Source of the DNA: a virus | Strand: one strand, 5' to 3' | IMG/VR virus record: IMGVR_UViG_3300017971_000530 | Span: 1 to 36,473 of that record | Length of the DNA stretch: 36,473 nucleotides | Part shown: positions 23,191 through 30,314 of the stretch, in pieces | How the letters are laid out: every line of letters starts with the position of its first letter | Numbering within the stretch: the first letter of the stretch is position 1 | Made by a program: the position numbers and the translations under genes | The notes under the pieces: generated by a model | Told to the model about the DNA's origin: nothing | Databases searched by the model: none | Seen by the model: the letters and a program-made list of their open reading frames with translations, nothing else

Positions 23191-23819
23191 AAGAGATACC
23201 GATACTTTTTAACACGCAAATGGTCAAAGCAATTCTTGACGGCCACAAAACTCAGACGCGCCGCCCCGTCTTGCCTCTGCCTGAAATGGTAACTGACCGT
23301 GCTGTATTGCCATGGGATGGTGCCCCCGTGGCTTTGTTGAAGCTGCTGACGGAAAGTAAAACTCACAGGAACCCTTTCGGCCAGACTGGAGACGTGCTGT
23401 GGGTGAGAGAAGCGTTTGCTTGTGGCTGGCATCAATGCCCGTGGATACGGATGCCACATAAAATGAAGCCAGACGGGACGGATTGCGCGGTATGGCGCGA
23501 AGCGTTTGAACGGGATGGAAGATCACAACCAGCATGGAAACCATCAATTCATATGCCTAAATGGGCCTGTCGGATTAAGCTTGTGGTCAAGCGCGTTTGG
23601 GTTGAGCGTGTGCAGGATATTTCTGAAGAGGATGCCATAGCGGAAGGTGTGGTAGTGGATGATGCCGGAACGTGTCCAGTCTATGCTCTGCCTAGCGGGG
23701 GATGGTCGGACGAGCCGGAGGTTGCCTATGGAGAACTTTGGGACTCGATCTATGGCAACTGGGACGAAAACCCGTGGGTTTGGTGCTGTGAGTTTGAGGT
23801 TATGGAGGTGACAGCATGA
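23187..23819 (+). CDS. ASCH/PUA-like phage protein
   Basis: This 210-aa protein shows the layout of a common phage ASCH-like family: PILFNTQMVKAILDGHKTQT-RRP at the N-terminus, GDVLWVREAFACG, a central PSIHMPKWACRIKLVVKRV, then VQDISEEDAIAEGV and a final WVWCCEFEV strand. PUA-like ASCH domains are predicted to bind RNA or modified bases. It overlaps the HTH gene by four bases. The molecular role is not known. Confidence 0.82.
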   Translation: MKEIPILFNTQMVKAILDGHKTQTRRPVLPLPEMVTDRAVLPWDGAPVALLKLLTESKTHRNPFGQTGDVLWVREAFACGWHQCPWIRMPHKMKPDGTDCAVWREAFERDGRSQPAWKPSIHMPKWACRIKLVVKRVWVERVQDISEEDAIAEGVVVDDAGTCPVYALPSGGWSDEPEVAYGELWDSIYGNWDENPWVWCCEFEVMEVTA

Positions 23820-23986
23820 AACTACTAAGCAAACTATTCAAGCTGGAGCGCGAGGTAATCGTCAGCAACATCCTGGCAGTGCTTGGCTTGACTTGTCTTT
23901 TTGCATTTTTAACCTGCTGTTTGATTATCGGGCTAAAGAAGCATGAGGATGTGGAAACAATTAAAATTGAAAGGGTGGCGAAATGA
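23816..23986 (+). CDS. Small membrane protein, 56 aa
   Basis: The ATG at 23816 overlaps the previous stop as ATGA. The sequence has an amphipathic start (MKLLSKLFKLEREVIVSN), one clear membrane helix (ILAVLGLTCLFAFLTCCLII) and a charged tail. Its stop overlaps the next ATG. Both junctions support a real gene. Function unknown. Confidence 0.7.
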   Translation: MKLLSKLFKLEREVIVSNILAVLGLTCLFAFLTCCLIIGLKKHEDVETIKIERVAK

Positions 23987-24339
23987 GCGAACGAACAGAA
24001 AAGTTTACTCCGGGCAAATGGAAATCGCCAAGATCATCTCGGGGACATTTCCCGGATGTTTGTATTGTTTCAATCATTGACGGTGTTGAGACGGCATGCT
24101 TGGCTATAGTCTGTGGTAATGGTTACGGCTTTTGGCGTAATGGATTGGAAAATGATTATCCAAACATGTCAGACATCGATGTTGTAAACATGGAAATGGA
24201 AGCCAACGCCAACCTAATATCAGCAGCGCCGGATTTATATGAGGCGCTAAAGGCAATTGTTGACATGGGACACGAAGACAATCCGAGTGTTTGGCTAAAG
24301 GCTGAAATGGCAATCAAAAAAGCAAGGGGTGAACGATGA
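23983..24339 (+). CDS. Conserved phage protein (NANLISAAPDLYEALK type)
   Basis: This 118-aa protein has TPGKW near the start and ANANLISAAPDLYEALKAIV at residues about 74-93, a signature of a widespread small phage family of unknown function. The rest is acidic and beta/alpha mixed. It overlaps both neighbours by four bases. Confidence 0.75.
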   Translation: MSERTEKFTPGKWKSPRSSRGHFPDVCIVSIIDGVETACLAIVCGNGYGFWRNGLENDYPNMSDIDVVNMEMEANANLISAAPDLYEALKAIVDMGHEDNPSVWLKAEMAIKKARGER

Positions 24340-24575
24340 AAAAATGGCTTGTGAAACGATATGTGTTGGAGGAAAGGTTTGTCGAAGCCAAGACACGCAA
24401 GGAGGCGCTTGCTAAAGCCGATGATGTTGAGTTTTATACCAGTATGGTAGAGCGCGAAACGTGTGTTAGCAGGGATTGGTATAACGAGCATAAAGACATG
24501 TGCCTGCGCGAGTACGGCAACAATCGCCCGCCCGATAGACCGATATCCGGCAAAACTGGCAAAAGGATGGCATAA
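24336..24575 (+). CDS. Hypothetical protein, 79 aa
   Basis: The N-terminal half (KKWLVKRYVLEERFVEAKTR) is beta/alpha with a repeated KEALAKADD pattern, as in small phage proteins with a ferredoxin-like beta-alpha core. The C-terminal half is Asn/Pro-rich (YGNNRPPDRPISGK). The spacer before it (AAAAAGCAAGGGGTGAA, 24317-24333) recurs at 24574-24590. Confidence 0.62.
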   Translation: MKKWLVKRYVLEERFVEAKTRKEALAKADDVEFYTSMVERETCVSRDWYNEHKDMCLREYGNNRPPDRPISGKTGKRMA

Positions 24576-24632
24576 AAAGCAAGGGGTGAAGAATGAAAAC
24601 CGATAAACAGAAAACGGCGGACGAAGAAGTCA

Positions 24633-24791
24633 ATGGAAGTGGACGGGAAGACATATCGGCGAATACCGTCAGGAGATGACGACTGCTCCGGGTGTGTAGG
24701 ATTCCGTAACATTCTCTGTGCGTTCTTGGGGGACTGCGCGGACGGTGACGATAACTATATTTTTGAGGAAATAAAAGGACTAGCGAAATGA
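24633..24791 (+). CDS. Four-cysteine small protein, possibly frameshifted
   Basis: This 52-aa reading (ATG 24633) contains DGKTYRRI and CSGCVGFRNILCAFLGDC, a C-x2-C-x7-C-x5-C pattern. A related pattern occurs in the protein at 31231. The good ribosome binding site (AAGGGGTGA) lies instead before ATG 24593, which opens a 28-aa ORF in another frame (24593-24679). Either the short ORF is a leader, or a one-base change has split one gene. The stop overlaps the next ATG. Confidence 0.55.
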   Translation: MEVDGKTYRRIPSGDDDCSGCVGFRNILCAFLGDCADGDDNYIFEEIKGLAK

Positions 24792-24952
24792 GCGAACTAC
24801 TCAAGAAAATTGACAGGAAGATCACGGCAAGGAGCTACGAAAAATTTCTCACAAAAGATCGGAATAGGGTATATGTGTTACGCCGTGAAATCAGTGGCAT
24901 GCGAGCCGTTCGCGCGATTGTCGAAAAGCATTTGAAGGAGCAGGAATTATGA
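24788..24952 (+). CDS. Small basic helical protein, 54 aa
   Basis: The ATG overlaps the previous stop as ATGA. The product (MSELLKKIDRKITARSYEKF and on) is basic and helical and ends in KEQEL. The KEQ is encoded by AAGGAGCAG, which is also the ribosome binding site of the next gene. Function unknown. Confidence 0.62.
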   Translation: MSELLKKIDRKITARSYEKFLTKDRNRVYVLRREISGMRAVRAIVEKHLKEQEL

Positions 24953-25131
24953 AAACCAGCGAAGATCAGTTTGTTGTAACAAAGAAAGACTTGCAGAAAA
25001 TAATGAAAGAAACCGTTGACTGCACATGTAAGGCTATGTCTATACTTGGTATCCCACCTTATTTGATAGCTGATGTTATGCAAAAAGCTAAAGAGTTGCT
25101 TAATGAAAGTGAAAAGGAGCAGGAATCATGA
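24949..25131 (+). CDS. Small helical protein, 60 aa
   Basis: The sequence MKTSEDQFVVTKKDLQKIMK followed by TVDCTCKAMSILGIPPYLIAD suggests helical character with a CxC. It ends in EKEQES, again encoding the next ribosome binding site. No family recognised. Confidence 0.62.
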   Translation: MKTSEDQFVVTKKDLQKIMKETVDCTCKAMSILGIPPYLIADVMQKAKELLNESEKEQES

Positions 25132-25367
25132 AACACACCTACACAATAACAAACAAAAATGACGAGCTGTTTTTCGTACATCTCAACGGCGAATTTATCG
25201 GCAACCGGTCGTCTGTTGTCCAGGCTGAATGTCGTATCCGCGAACATGCCAAAACAAACGAGATTGGCAAGTATCGCGTCCGGTATGCAGATGGGACGCT
25301 TACCGGGAATTTACCACCGTTTAGAGCATACGAGCCGGATCGTTGCGGAAATGCGTGTAAGCTATAA
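25128..25367 (+). CDS. Hypothetical protein, 79 aa
   Basis: A beta-rich small protein (MKHTYTITNKNDELFFVHLN, then KYRVRYADGTLTGNL) with a short Cys-containing tail. It overlaps the previous gene by four bases. No family recognised. Confidence 0.62.
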   Translation: MKHTYTITNKNDELFFVHLNGEFIGNRSSVVQAECRIREHAKTNEIGKYRVRYADGTLTGNLPPFRAYEPDRCGNACKL

Positions 25368-25381
25368 AAGGAGATTGAACG

Positions 25382-25759
25382 ATGAGCGATCTTGGTAATA
25401 GTAGCGAACATGACGCGATTAGAGCATTGTCTGGCTCGTCTGGTTCGGTCGAGTCGTATTCGGTGCGCTTTGAAATGGATGATAAGGGGAATCCGAGGAT
25501 TTATCTTCGAGTGCCATGCTCCGACGAATGGGGCAACACTCACTGCGAACACAGTATTGGATACCACACGGCAGGGAGATTGAGTAACGAGCTGCGCGAA
25601 GCTTCGGATTTTGCCTACCACAACACGGAAACGCGCCATAAATTTAAACAGGATCCAGAATACCCTTGGTTTTGCCAGCATTGTGGATACGCCGAGCATG
25701 AGGAATTAAAACATTTACCTAACAAGAAACTATCCGCAAGCAACAAGGAGATTGAATAA
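25382..25759 (+). CDS. Hypothetical protein with C-terminal zinc knuckle
   Basis: This 125-aa protein has a beta-rich centre (SYSVRFEMDDKGNPRIYLRV) and ends with a Cys/His cluster, WFCQHCGYAEHEELKH, that could bind one zinc. The spacer AAAGGAGATTGAA before it recurs before several downstream genes. Function unknown. Confidence 0.66.
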   Translation: MSDLGNSSEHDAIRALSGSSGSVESYSVRFEMDDKGNPRIYLRVPCSDEWGNTHCEHSIGYHTAGRLSNELREASDFAYHNTETRHKFKQDPEYPWFCQHCGYAEHEELKHLPNKKLSASNKEIE

Positions 25760-26007
25760 TGAAACACAAATTAACGCCAGCCATAAAAGTAGAAAATGAT
25801 ATTTTCACTGGTTACAGCCATTCACAGGCTATCAGTAGAGTGCCGAGAGGAGTGGATATAGAAAAAAGAAAGGATGGCTTTGTAAACGATTGTGGTCATT
25901 TTTTTACACGATCAGAAGCTTTTGACTATGCAGAAAGACATGGGTTGTTAAAGGATATATATGCAGATGGAAACTGGAAAATGTTAAATAGTTATATGTT
26001 GGCCTAA
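25759..26007 (+). CDS. Hypothetical phage protein (F-x-x-R-x-E-A type)
   Basis: The 82-aa product contains GFVNDCGHFFTRSEAFDYA, which resembles short phage proteins with a G-x-F-x-x-R-x-E-A core of unknown function. The ATG overlaps the previous stop as TAATG. AAGGAGATTGAA is the ribosome binding site. Confidence 0.62.
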   Translation: MKHKLTPAIKVENDIFTGYSHSQAISRVPRGVDIEKRKDGFVNDCGHFFTRSEAFDYAERHGLLKDIYADGNWKMLNSYMLA

Positions 26008-26038
26008 CTTGACACCCGCAAACAAAGGAGATTGAAAG
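26005..26038 (+). repeat. Duplicated intergenic cassette, copy 1
   Basis: The 34 bases before ATG 26039 are the same, except for one base, as the 34 bases before ATG 26328. They start TAACTTGACACCCGC and end GGAGATTGAAAGAT, the ribosome binding site. A partial third copy starts at 26693. Confidence 0.9.
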
Positions 26039-26296
26039 ATGAAAACTTTTAAATGTAAAAACGCATTTTTGCAAACTGACGGAAACTTTGCATGTAGTAA
26101 AAACGCTTTTGACCAGTGCGACTTTGACCCAAATCCACACAAAGGTCCATGTTGGGGAAACGTCACAAACTGTAAGAGATATAATTATGTCTATGCAGAG
26201 GCGAACCGTCGACCAGTAGACCCTCCTAAGTGTAAGCATGGTCGATCAATGGGGGGTGGGTGTGATAAATGTGGGCGTGGTAGGCGGTGTTCTTAA
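26039..26296 (+). CDS. Cysteine-rich small protein, 85 aa
   Basis: The protein carries ten cysteines, including CDKCGRGRRC at the C-terminus and KCKHG before it, and a basic overall charge. Metal binding is likely. It sits between two copies of the duplicated spacer, as if inserted as a unit. No family recognised. Confidence 0.63.
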   Translation: MKTFKCKNAFLQTDGNFACSKNAFDQCDFDPNPHKGPCWGNVTNCKRYNYVYAEANRRPVDPPKCKHGRSMGGGCDKCGRGRRCS

Positions 26297-26327
26297 CTTG
26301 CCACCCGCAAACAAAGGAGATTGAAAG
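26294..26327 (+). repeat. Duplicated intergenic cassette, copy 2
   Basis: It differs from copy 1 in one base (TTGCCACCC in place of TTGACACCC). It provides the ribosome binding site for the gene at 26328. Confidence 0.9.
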
Positions 26328-26684
26328 ATGGACTGTAAGCGATGCGAACAACTGAAAAAAGCAAACTCTGCTGTTTATGATTCAAGCAGAAAATGCGCGT
26401 TCAAACTCGGTGAATTTCACGCTGAAAATTGGAACTGCGGAACCATGCAGGAGCTTCGCGAGATCGTTTTCGACAGCGATATTGAGGTTTATTCAAATGA
26501 CGAAAACGCTGCAATTCTTGTTGCACCGGAAAAAACGGAAAGCACACATGTATTTCTTGCATGGTACAAGCACCGTGGGAAAACATCAATGGCACAGGAA
26601 TGGACTATTGACGATGTGTTAAAGCCGTTGACGCTTAAAACTGCCGAGGCTGTAATTGAACTTTACCTAGATGGTAGACGATGA
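26328..26684 (+). CDS. Hypothetical protein, 118 aa
   Basis: The N-terminus has MDCKRCEQLKKANSAVYDSS, a CxxC followed by a helix. The centre is alpha/beta with SDIEVYSNDENAAILVAPEK and the C-terminus contains WTIDDVLKPLTLKTAEAVI. The CxxC could be a metal site. No family recognised. Confidence 0.65.
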   Translation: MDCKRCEQLKKANSAVYDSSRKCAFKLGEFHAENWNCGTMQELREIVFDSDIEVYSNDENAAILVAPEKTESTHVFLAWYKHRGKTSMAQEWTIDDVLKPLTLKTAEAVIELYLDGRR

Positions 26685-26695
26685 CAGAAAGCAAC

Positions 26696-26723
26696 TTGAC
26701 ACCCGGAAACAACACGCTATATT
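26696..26723 (+). promoter_or_regulatory. Consensus-like internal promoter
   Basis: TTGACA (26696-26701) is followed after 16 bases by TATATT (26718-26723). The -35 lies in a partial copy of the duplicated spacer, which continues AACTTGACACCCGGAAACAA from 26693. It would drive the replication genes (initiator, helicase). Confidence 0.6.
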
Positions 26724-26763
26724 AGGGCATTGGCGCGAGCCATATAAACAAGAAAGCACAAGT

Positions 26764-26976
26764 ATGCACCAGCAAGACGCGAGTATAAACCGTATCACCT
26801 CCCGACACGTTGCAAGGCTATTAACACGCCTTGAACAAAACAACTGCCACCCCCTTCTCTGCGAACAGGCCAAAAAAGAACTTTGGCTGATGGCAGACGA
26901 CATAAAGCAAGAAGTAAGCACAAGCACAAGTATGGAGTACGACAATGACGAAATTCACAGATCAGTACAAAGATAG
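26764..26976 (+). CDS. Small helical protein, 70 aa
   Basis: MHQQDASINRITSRHVARLL and a following helix describe a small alpha protein. I prefer ATG 26764, which lies downstream of the promoter at 26696. An in-frame ATG at 26671 overlaps the previous gene and would be cut off from that promoter. The ribosome binding site is weak, so the start is uncertain. Confidence 0.5.
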   Translation: MHQQDASINRITSRHVARLLTRLEQNNCHPLLCEQAKKELWLMADDIKQEVSTSTSMEYDNDEIHRSVQR

Positions 26977-27130
26977 TCGGGTGCAGCATGCCTCCGAATA
27001 TGAACACCTCGGTGTCTTTGCGCGCATATATTTAAATGGCAGAGCATTGCTTATTTCACGCCAAATTGCAGAGCAGTTGCGGGATGAATTGACAGAAATT
27101 CTTGATGTCAAAAAGGAGGCCAGCGAATGA
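26945..27130 (+). CDS. Small hypothetical protein, 61 aa
   Basis: The product MTKFTDQYKDSRVQHASEYE with LNGRALLISRQIAEQLRDEL is a small beta-helix protein with an acidic C-terminus. It overlaps the preceding gene by about 30 bases and the initiator start by four. GGAG precedes the ATG. Confidence 0.58.
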   Translation: MTKFTDQYKDSRVQHASEYEHLGVFARIYLNGRALLISRQIAEQLRDELTEILDVKKEASE

Positions 27131-27969
27131 GTGGCCCGATAATCCCAGATGGCTATGTACTATATGCCCGAGCAATACTAGAATCACGCCTTTGGATGTG
27201 TGGCCCCGATACACTGCGGGTTGCTACATGGCTTTTGCTACAGGCAAGGAGCAGCAGAAAACCAAAGAAGTTCCCCGGCTTTGATCAACAACGCGGGGAT
27301 GTTGTAACGAGCTACGGGAGTATTGCAGAGGGAACGGAATGGTTTGAAAACCGCAAGCCACGCCAATACTCACGGCAAAAGGTTTCCAGAATCATCAAAC
27401 AGCTTATTGAAATAGGGTTTTGTAAAACAATCTCGGACACCTATGGAACACACTTAAGTATTTGCAAATACGACACTTATCAGAACCCAAGCAACTACAA
27501 GTCGGACAACAGTGGAACAACAGTGGAACAACACCGAGACAACACCGAGACGACACCGGGCACAAACAATAATGTAGAGAATGTAGACAATGAAAAGAAA
27601 GAAAACAAACTTTTAGGGGAGGAGCCGTCTCCATCGTTTTTTGCTAACTTTTGGCGGGCAATTGAAATGATAGAAGGGCGAACACCATCACCGCTTACAA
27701 ATACAGCTGACCTAAAGGCCTATATCGGAGAACTAGAAAAAAACCACGGCAAAGAGGTGGCTAAGGACGGGCTTACTAAATGGCTTGTATGTTATGAATA
27801 CTATTATCCGTATATCAAAAAGCGTACAAAGCCGTTTGATCTGTCATGGCCGAAAGACAGCATCGAGCGTATAAAGCTTTTATGCGTCAAGGAGCATAAC
27901 GAAAACAACCGAACCGAACCAATAGAACAATTCTGTTATAGAGAAATAGCAAAACGGAGGGCAAGCTAA
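27127..27969 (+). CDS. Replication initiation protein (DnaD/winged-helix-like)
   Basis: This 280-aa protein has an N-terminal winged-helix region (YSRQKVSRIIKQLIEIGF at about 78-95, then THLSICKYDTYQN), typical of phage replication initiators. A Ser/Thr/Asn-rich linker (about 120-150) follows, and a C-terminal helical domain with KTWLVCYEYYYPYI-like sequence. It lies directly before the DnaB helicase, the usual initiator-loader arrangement. The AT-rich, repeat-rich linker (NSGTTVEQHRDNTETTPG) may contain the origin, as in lambda O. The family is inferred from layout. Confidence 0.8.
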   Translation: MSGPIIPDGYVLYARAILESRLWMCGPDTLRVATWLLLQARSSRKPKKFPGFDQQRGDVVTSYGSIAEGTEWFENRKPRQYSRQKVSRIIKQLIEIGFCKTISDTYGTHLSICKYDTYQNPSNYKSDNSGTTVEQHRDNTETTPGTNNNVENVDNEKKENKLLGEEPSPSFFANFWRAIEMIEGRTPSPLTNTADLKAYIGELEKNHGKEVAKDGLTKWLVCYEYYYPYIKKRTKPFDLSWPKDSIERIKLLCVKEHNENNRTEPIEQFCYREIAKRRAS

Positions 27970-28208
27970 TGCACTGGAAGCAACACTATGCAAAATGCCC
28001 GTCAATGCTTGAACTGTATGCACTATACATCGAAGCAGAAAAGACAGGCATTCAGAACGACACGTTACAGCTTGAACTCGCAACAGATGAACAATATCCT
28101 GCACTGCTTGAACTGACTATGGCAAGGATGGAGGACTTGAGCAGGGTGCAGGCTGGCGGATTTATCGAAGTTGGAAACGACATACAATTTGAGAAAGGCG
28201 CAATTTAA
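27969..28208 (+). CDS. Small protein between initiator and helicase
   Basis: This 79-aa acidic protein (MHWKQHYAKCPSMLELYALY, then PALLELTMARMEDLS) is mostly helical. Its position between initiator and helicase is that of a helicase loader or accessory factor, but I see no ATPase motif. It overlaps both neighbours as TAATG. Confidence 0.65.
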   Translation: MHWKQHYAKCPSMLELYALYIEAEKTGIQNDTLQLELATDEQYPALLELTMARMEDLSRVQAGGFIEVGNDIQFEKGAI

Positions 28209-29533
28209 TGGAACTCATTTATCAGACAGAACAGGCAGTGATTGAATGCCTTATCCAATACCCGGACACGACAAAGAAGATTGCAGACACACTGAATTTC
28301 ACAAACCCGTTTGTTACTGACATTGCAAACCGGATCCTTGACACGGCAAAGAAGATGATAGCGAACGGCAAAGCTATCTCAACAACCACTCTCGGGATGT
28401 CAATGGATAAGGATGTCAGATCCGTTGCTGTTCAATACATGGCGCACTGCACTACTGGGACAGGGACACCGGCAACACTGCACGACAACTTAAAGGCGGT
28501 TATTTCATTTGCCAAAACCCGAACACTTGGAAAAGCTATCGAATCAGCAGGCCTTGCAATATCAGCAGGCACCCCGGTTGAAGCTGTAAGCCGTGAAATC
28601 ATCGAAGCTGTCAACACTATTGACACAATCGGGCAATGTACAAACGTCAGACACATAAGCGAACACATGCACGGAGCTATTGACCTACTGCATAAGATAA
28701 GTCAAAATGACATGTCAGCGATAGGACATTCGACAGGGTGGAAAAGCTTAGACCGATACTGGAAGATGCGACAGGGTGAAATATCAATTCTTGGGGCGCG
28801 TCCTTCGCTCGGGAAAACTGCGCTGTCTGTCAATATGGCGGAAAATCAGACAGGTGCAGGAATCCCGGTAGCATACTTCACGGCAGAAATGAACAGCAAG
28901 AATTTTATTTTGCGCGTTCTATGTGGCAAGATACAGACAAGCATGGACAATCTTGGGGACATAAAACAGAACCAGCTTAAAGACCTTAACAACCACGCAA
29001 CACAGCTCGCAGGCCTGCCATTATGGCTTGAGGACAAGGGCAATATCCGTGCTGATGAAATAGCAAGTAACCTATACGAGCTTGTCAGAGATCACGATGT
29101 TAAGATTGCTTATGTGGACTATTTGCAGTATATCAAGCCACCACTTAAAGACGGCAGATATGCAAGCCGTGAGAATGAAGTCTCTGCAATATCGTCAACA
29201 CTCAAAAACTGCGCAAAGGAGCTGAACATTCACATCTGCATACTTGCACAGCTAAACCGGGAAGCAGAGGGACACGAACCGCAGCTATCACATTTGCGCG
29301 AATCCGGTGCGATTGAACAGGATGCTGATATTATTGCATTGCTTGGACGTGCAAGGGATGGCGACCAGTCACGGCAACCGACCGTTTATATCCGCAAAAA
29401 CCGTAACGGCAAGACAGGAAATGTTGAAATGGTGTTTATCCCGGAGCGTGTCATGTTTGCTGAGAAACAGCGCGGAGGTGTTGACGACAACACGGCTGGT
29501 TGGGCTGAACAGGGCAGGAGAGACATTTACTAG
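28208..29533 (+). CDS. dnaB: Replicative DNA helicase, DnaB family
   Basis: This 441-aa protein has the DnaB N-terminal helical domain (about 1-110), a linker, and a RecA-like core with Walker A GARPSLGKT (196-204), a Walker B strand ending VDYLQ (303-307) and the later ILAQLNREAEG and SGAIEQDADIIALL motifs. It unwinds the replication fork. No primase or polymerase gene is present, so the phage must use the host replisome. It is the last gene of block 2; I see no clear terminator after it, only promoter copy 3. Confidence 0.96.
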   Translation: MELIYQTEQAVIECLIQYPDTTKKIADTLNFTNPFVTDIANRILDTAKKMIANGKAISTTTLGMSMDKDVRSVAVQYMAHCTTGTGTPATLHDNLKAVISFAKTRTLGKAIESAGLAISAGTPVEAVSREIIEAVNTIDTIGQCTNVRHISEHMHGAIDLLHKISQNDMSAIGHSTGWKSLDRYWKMRQGEISILGARPSLGKTALSVNMAENQTGAGIPVAYFTAEMNSKNFILRVLCGKIQTSMDNLGDIKQNQLKDLNNHATQLAGLPLWLEDKGNIRADEIASNLYELVRDHDVKIAYVDYLQYIKPPLKDGRYASRENEVSAISSTLKNCAKELNIHICILAQLNREAEGHEPQLSHLRESGAIEQDADIIALLGRARDGDQSRQPTVYIRKNRNGKTGNVEMVFIPERVMFAEKQRGGVDDNTAGWAEQGRRDIY

Positions 29534-29605
29534 CTCCGAAGAAACCCAAATCCAATAACAGAAAAAGGAACTGCAAAAAACTTTCAAAAAAAGCAAAAAA
29601 GGCGT

Positions 29606-29679
29606 TTGCACTAGTACAGTTTTGTGCTAAGTTAATATCAACGGGCGGAGAAAAGCCCGGTAACAAAAAGGAAAAGATT
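29606..29679 (+). promoter_or_regulatory. Repeated promoter/leader element, copy 3
   Basis: TTGCACTAGTACA starts at 29606 and TAAGTTAATA ends at 29637, again 32 bases. The leader hairpin is CGGGC (29642-29646) and GCCCG (29655-29659), a five-pair stem with a different loop (GGAGAAAA), so both arms have changed together compared with copies 1 and 2. AAAAAGGAAAAGAT leads to ATG 29680. Confidence 0.87.
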
Positions 29680-29916
29680 ATGAAACACTCACTCGAAACA
29701 ATTAAAAAAGCATTTGCAAGTAGCAAGGAAGAAGTTGCCAAAGCTGCTGAATATCGTTTTAATGTAGGAGATGCAATTGTCGATGGTGATGGTGATGTAA
29801 ATGTTAATCGTTGCGGAGTTTATCATTGGCTAACGGATGAGCAAGCTGAACAACTTGCTGAATACATTGAAGATGAAACAGGGCAAGACTTGATTGAATG
29901 GGCAATGACTAATTAA
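29680..29916 (+). CDS. Small acidic protein, first gene of block 3
   Basis: This 78-aa protein is acidic (FNVGDAIVDGDGDVNVNRCG, EQLAEYIEDETGQDLIEWA). The Asp/Asn/Gly repeat could be a calcium-binding loop but is not a full EF-hand. It is the first product of promoter copy 3. No family recognised. Confidence 0.72.
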   Translation: MKHSLETIKKAFASSKEEVAKAAEYRFNVGDAIVDGDGDVNVNRCGVYHWLTDEQAEQLAEYIEDETGQDLIEWAMTN

Positions 29917-30027
29917 CCCAAAAACACCCCTCCGAGCAATTCTAACGCACTTTAGCCGAAAATGCAGGTGTATGTATAGGTCTGATATAAAACGGCGTTA
30001 AAACGCGATTAAACGAAGGGCAGGAAA
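29917..30027 (+). promoter_or_regulatory. Gap with palindrome GCGTTAAAACGC
   Basis: The perfect arms GCGTT and AACGC (29995-30006, two bases between) lie next to a further CGATTAAACG. TATAAA at about 29986 could be a -10 but has no convincing -35. The palindrome is a possible operator; an HTH gene lies at 30672. Nothing else is evident. Confidence 0.35.
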
Positions 30028-30303
30028 ATGTTTGACACGCAAAAGAGAATCAAAGAGCTTGAAGAAAGAATTGAAGAGATTGAAAATTGTGCTGCAAAGT
30101 ACAGGGCAGTTGCAGATTTATTTAGAAATATTGGAATGTTAAAGGCTTATGGTGATGCAGAATATCCTTTTTATTCAATTGACGTAAAAAAGGCATCTGT
30201 TCTGAGAACAATGATAGAGGCAGAATCAACGCGCCTTCAAAAAATCGAAGAGCAAACGCAAAACTACAGGCAGTCGCTTATCGAGAACAATGGCAAAAAA
30301 TAA
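30028..30303 (+). CDS. Coiled-coil protein, 91 aa
   Basis: The whole sequence is helical and charged: MFDTQKRIKELEERIEEIEN at the start and ESTRLQKIEEQTQNYRQSLI at the end suggest two coiled-coil segments. No catalytic motif. GGGCAGGAAA precedes the ATG. Function unknown. Confidence 0.68.
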   Translation: MFDTQKRIKELEERIEEIENCAAKYRAVADLFRNIGMLKAYGDAEYPFYSIDVKKASVLRTMIEAESTRLQKIEEQTQNYRQSLIENNGKK

Positions 30304-30314
30304 AGGAAACAACA

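Noticed and set aside
25139-25699. 186-aa open frame on the minus strand
   Set aside because: It covers two plus-strand genes that are coupled to neighbours by overlap and spacer motifs; the composition looks like a shadow frame.
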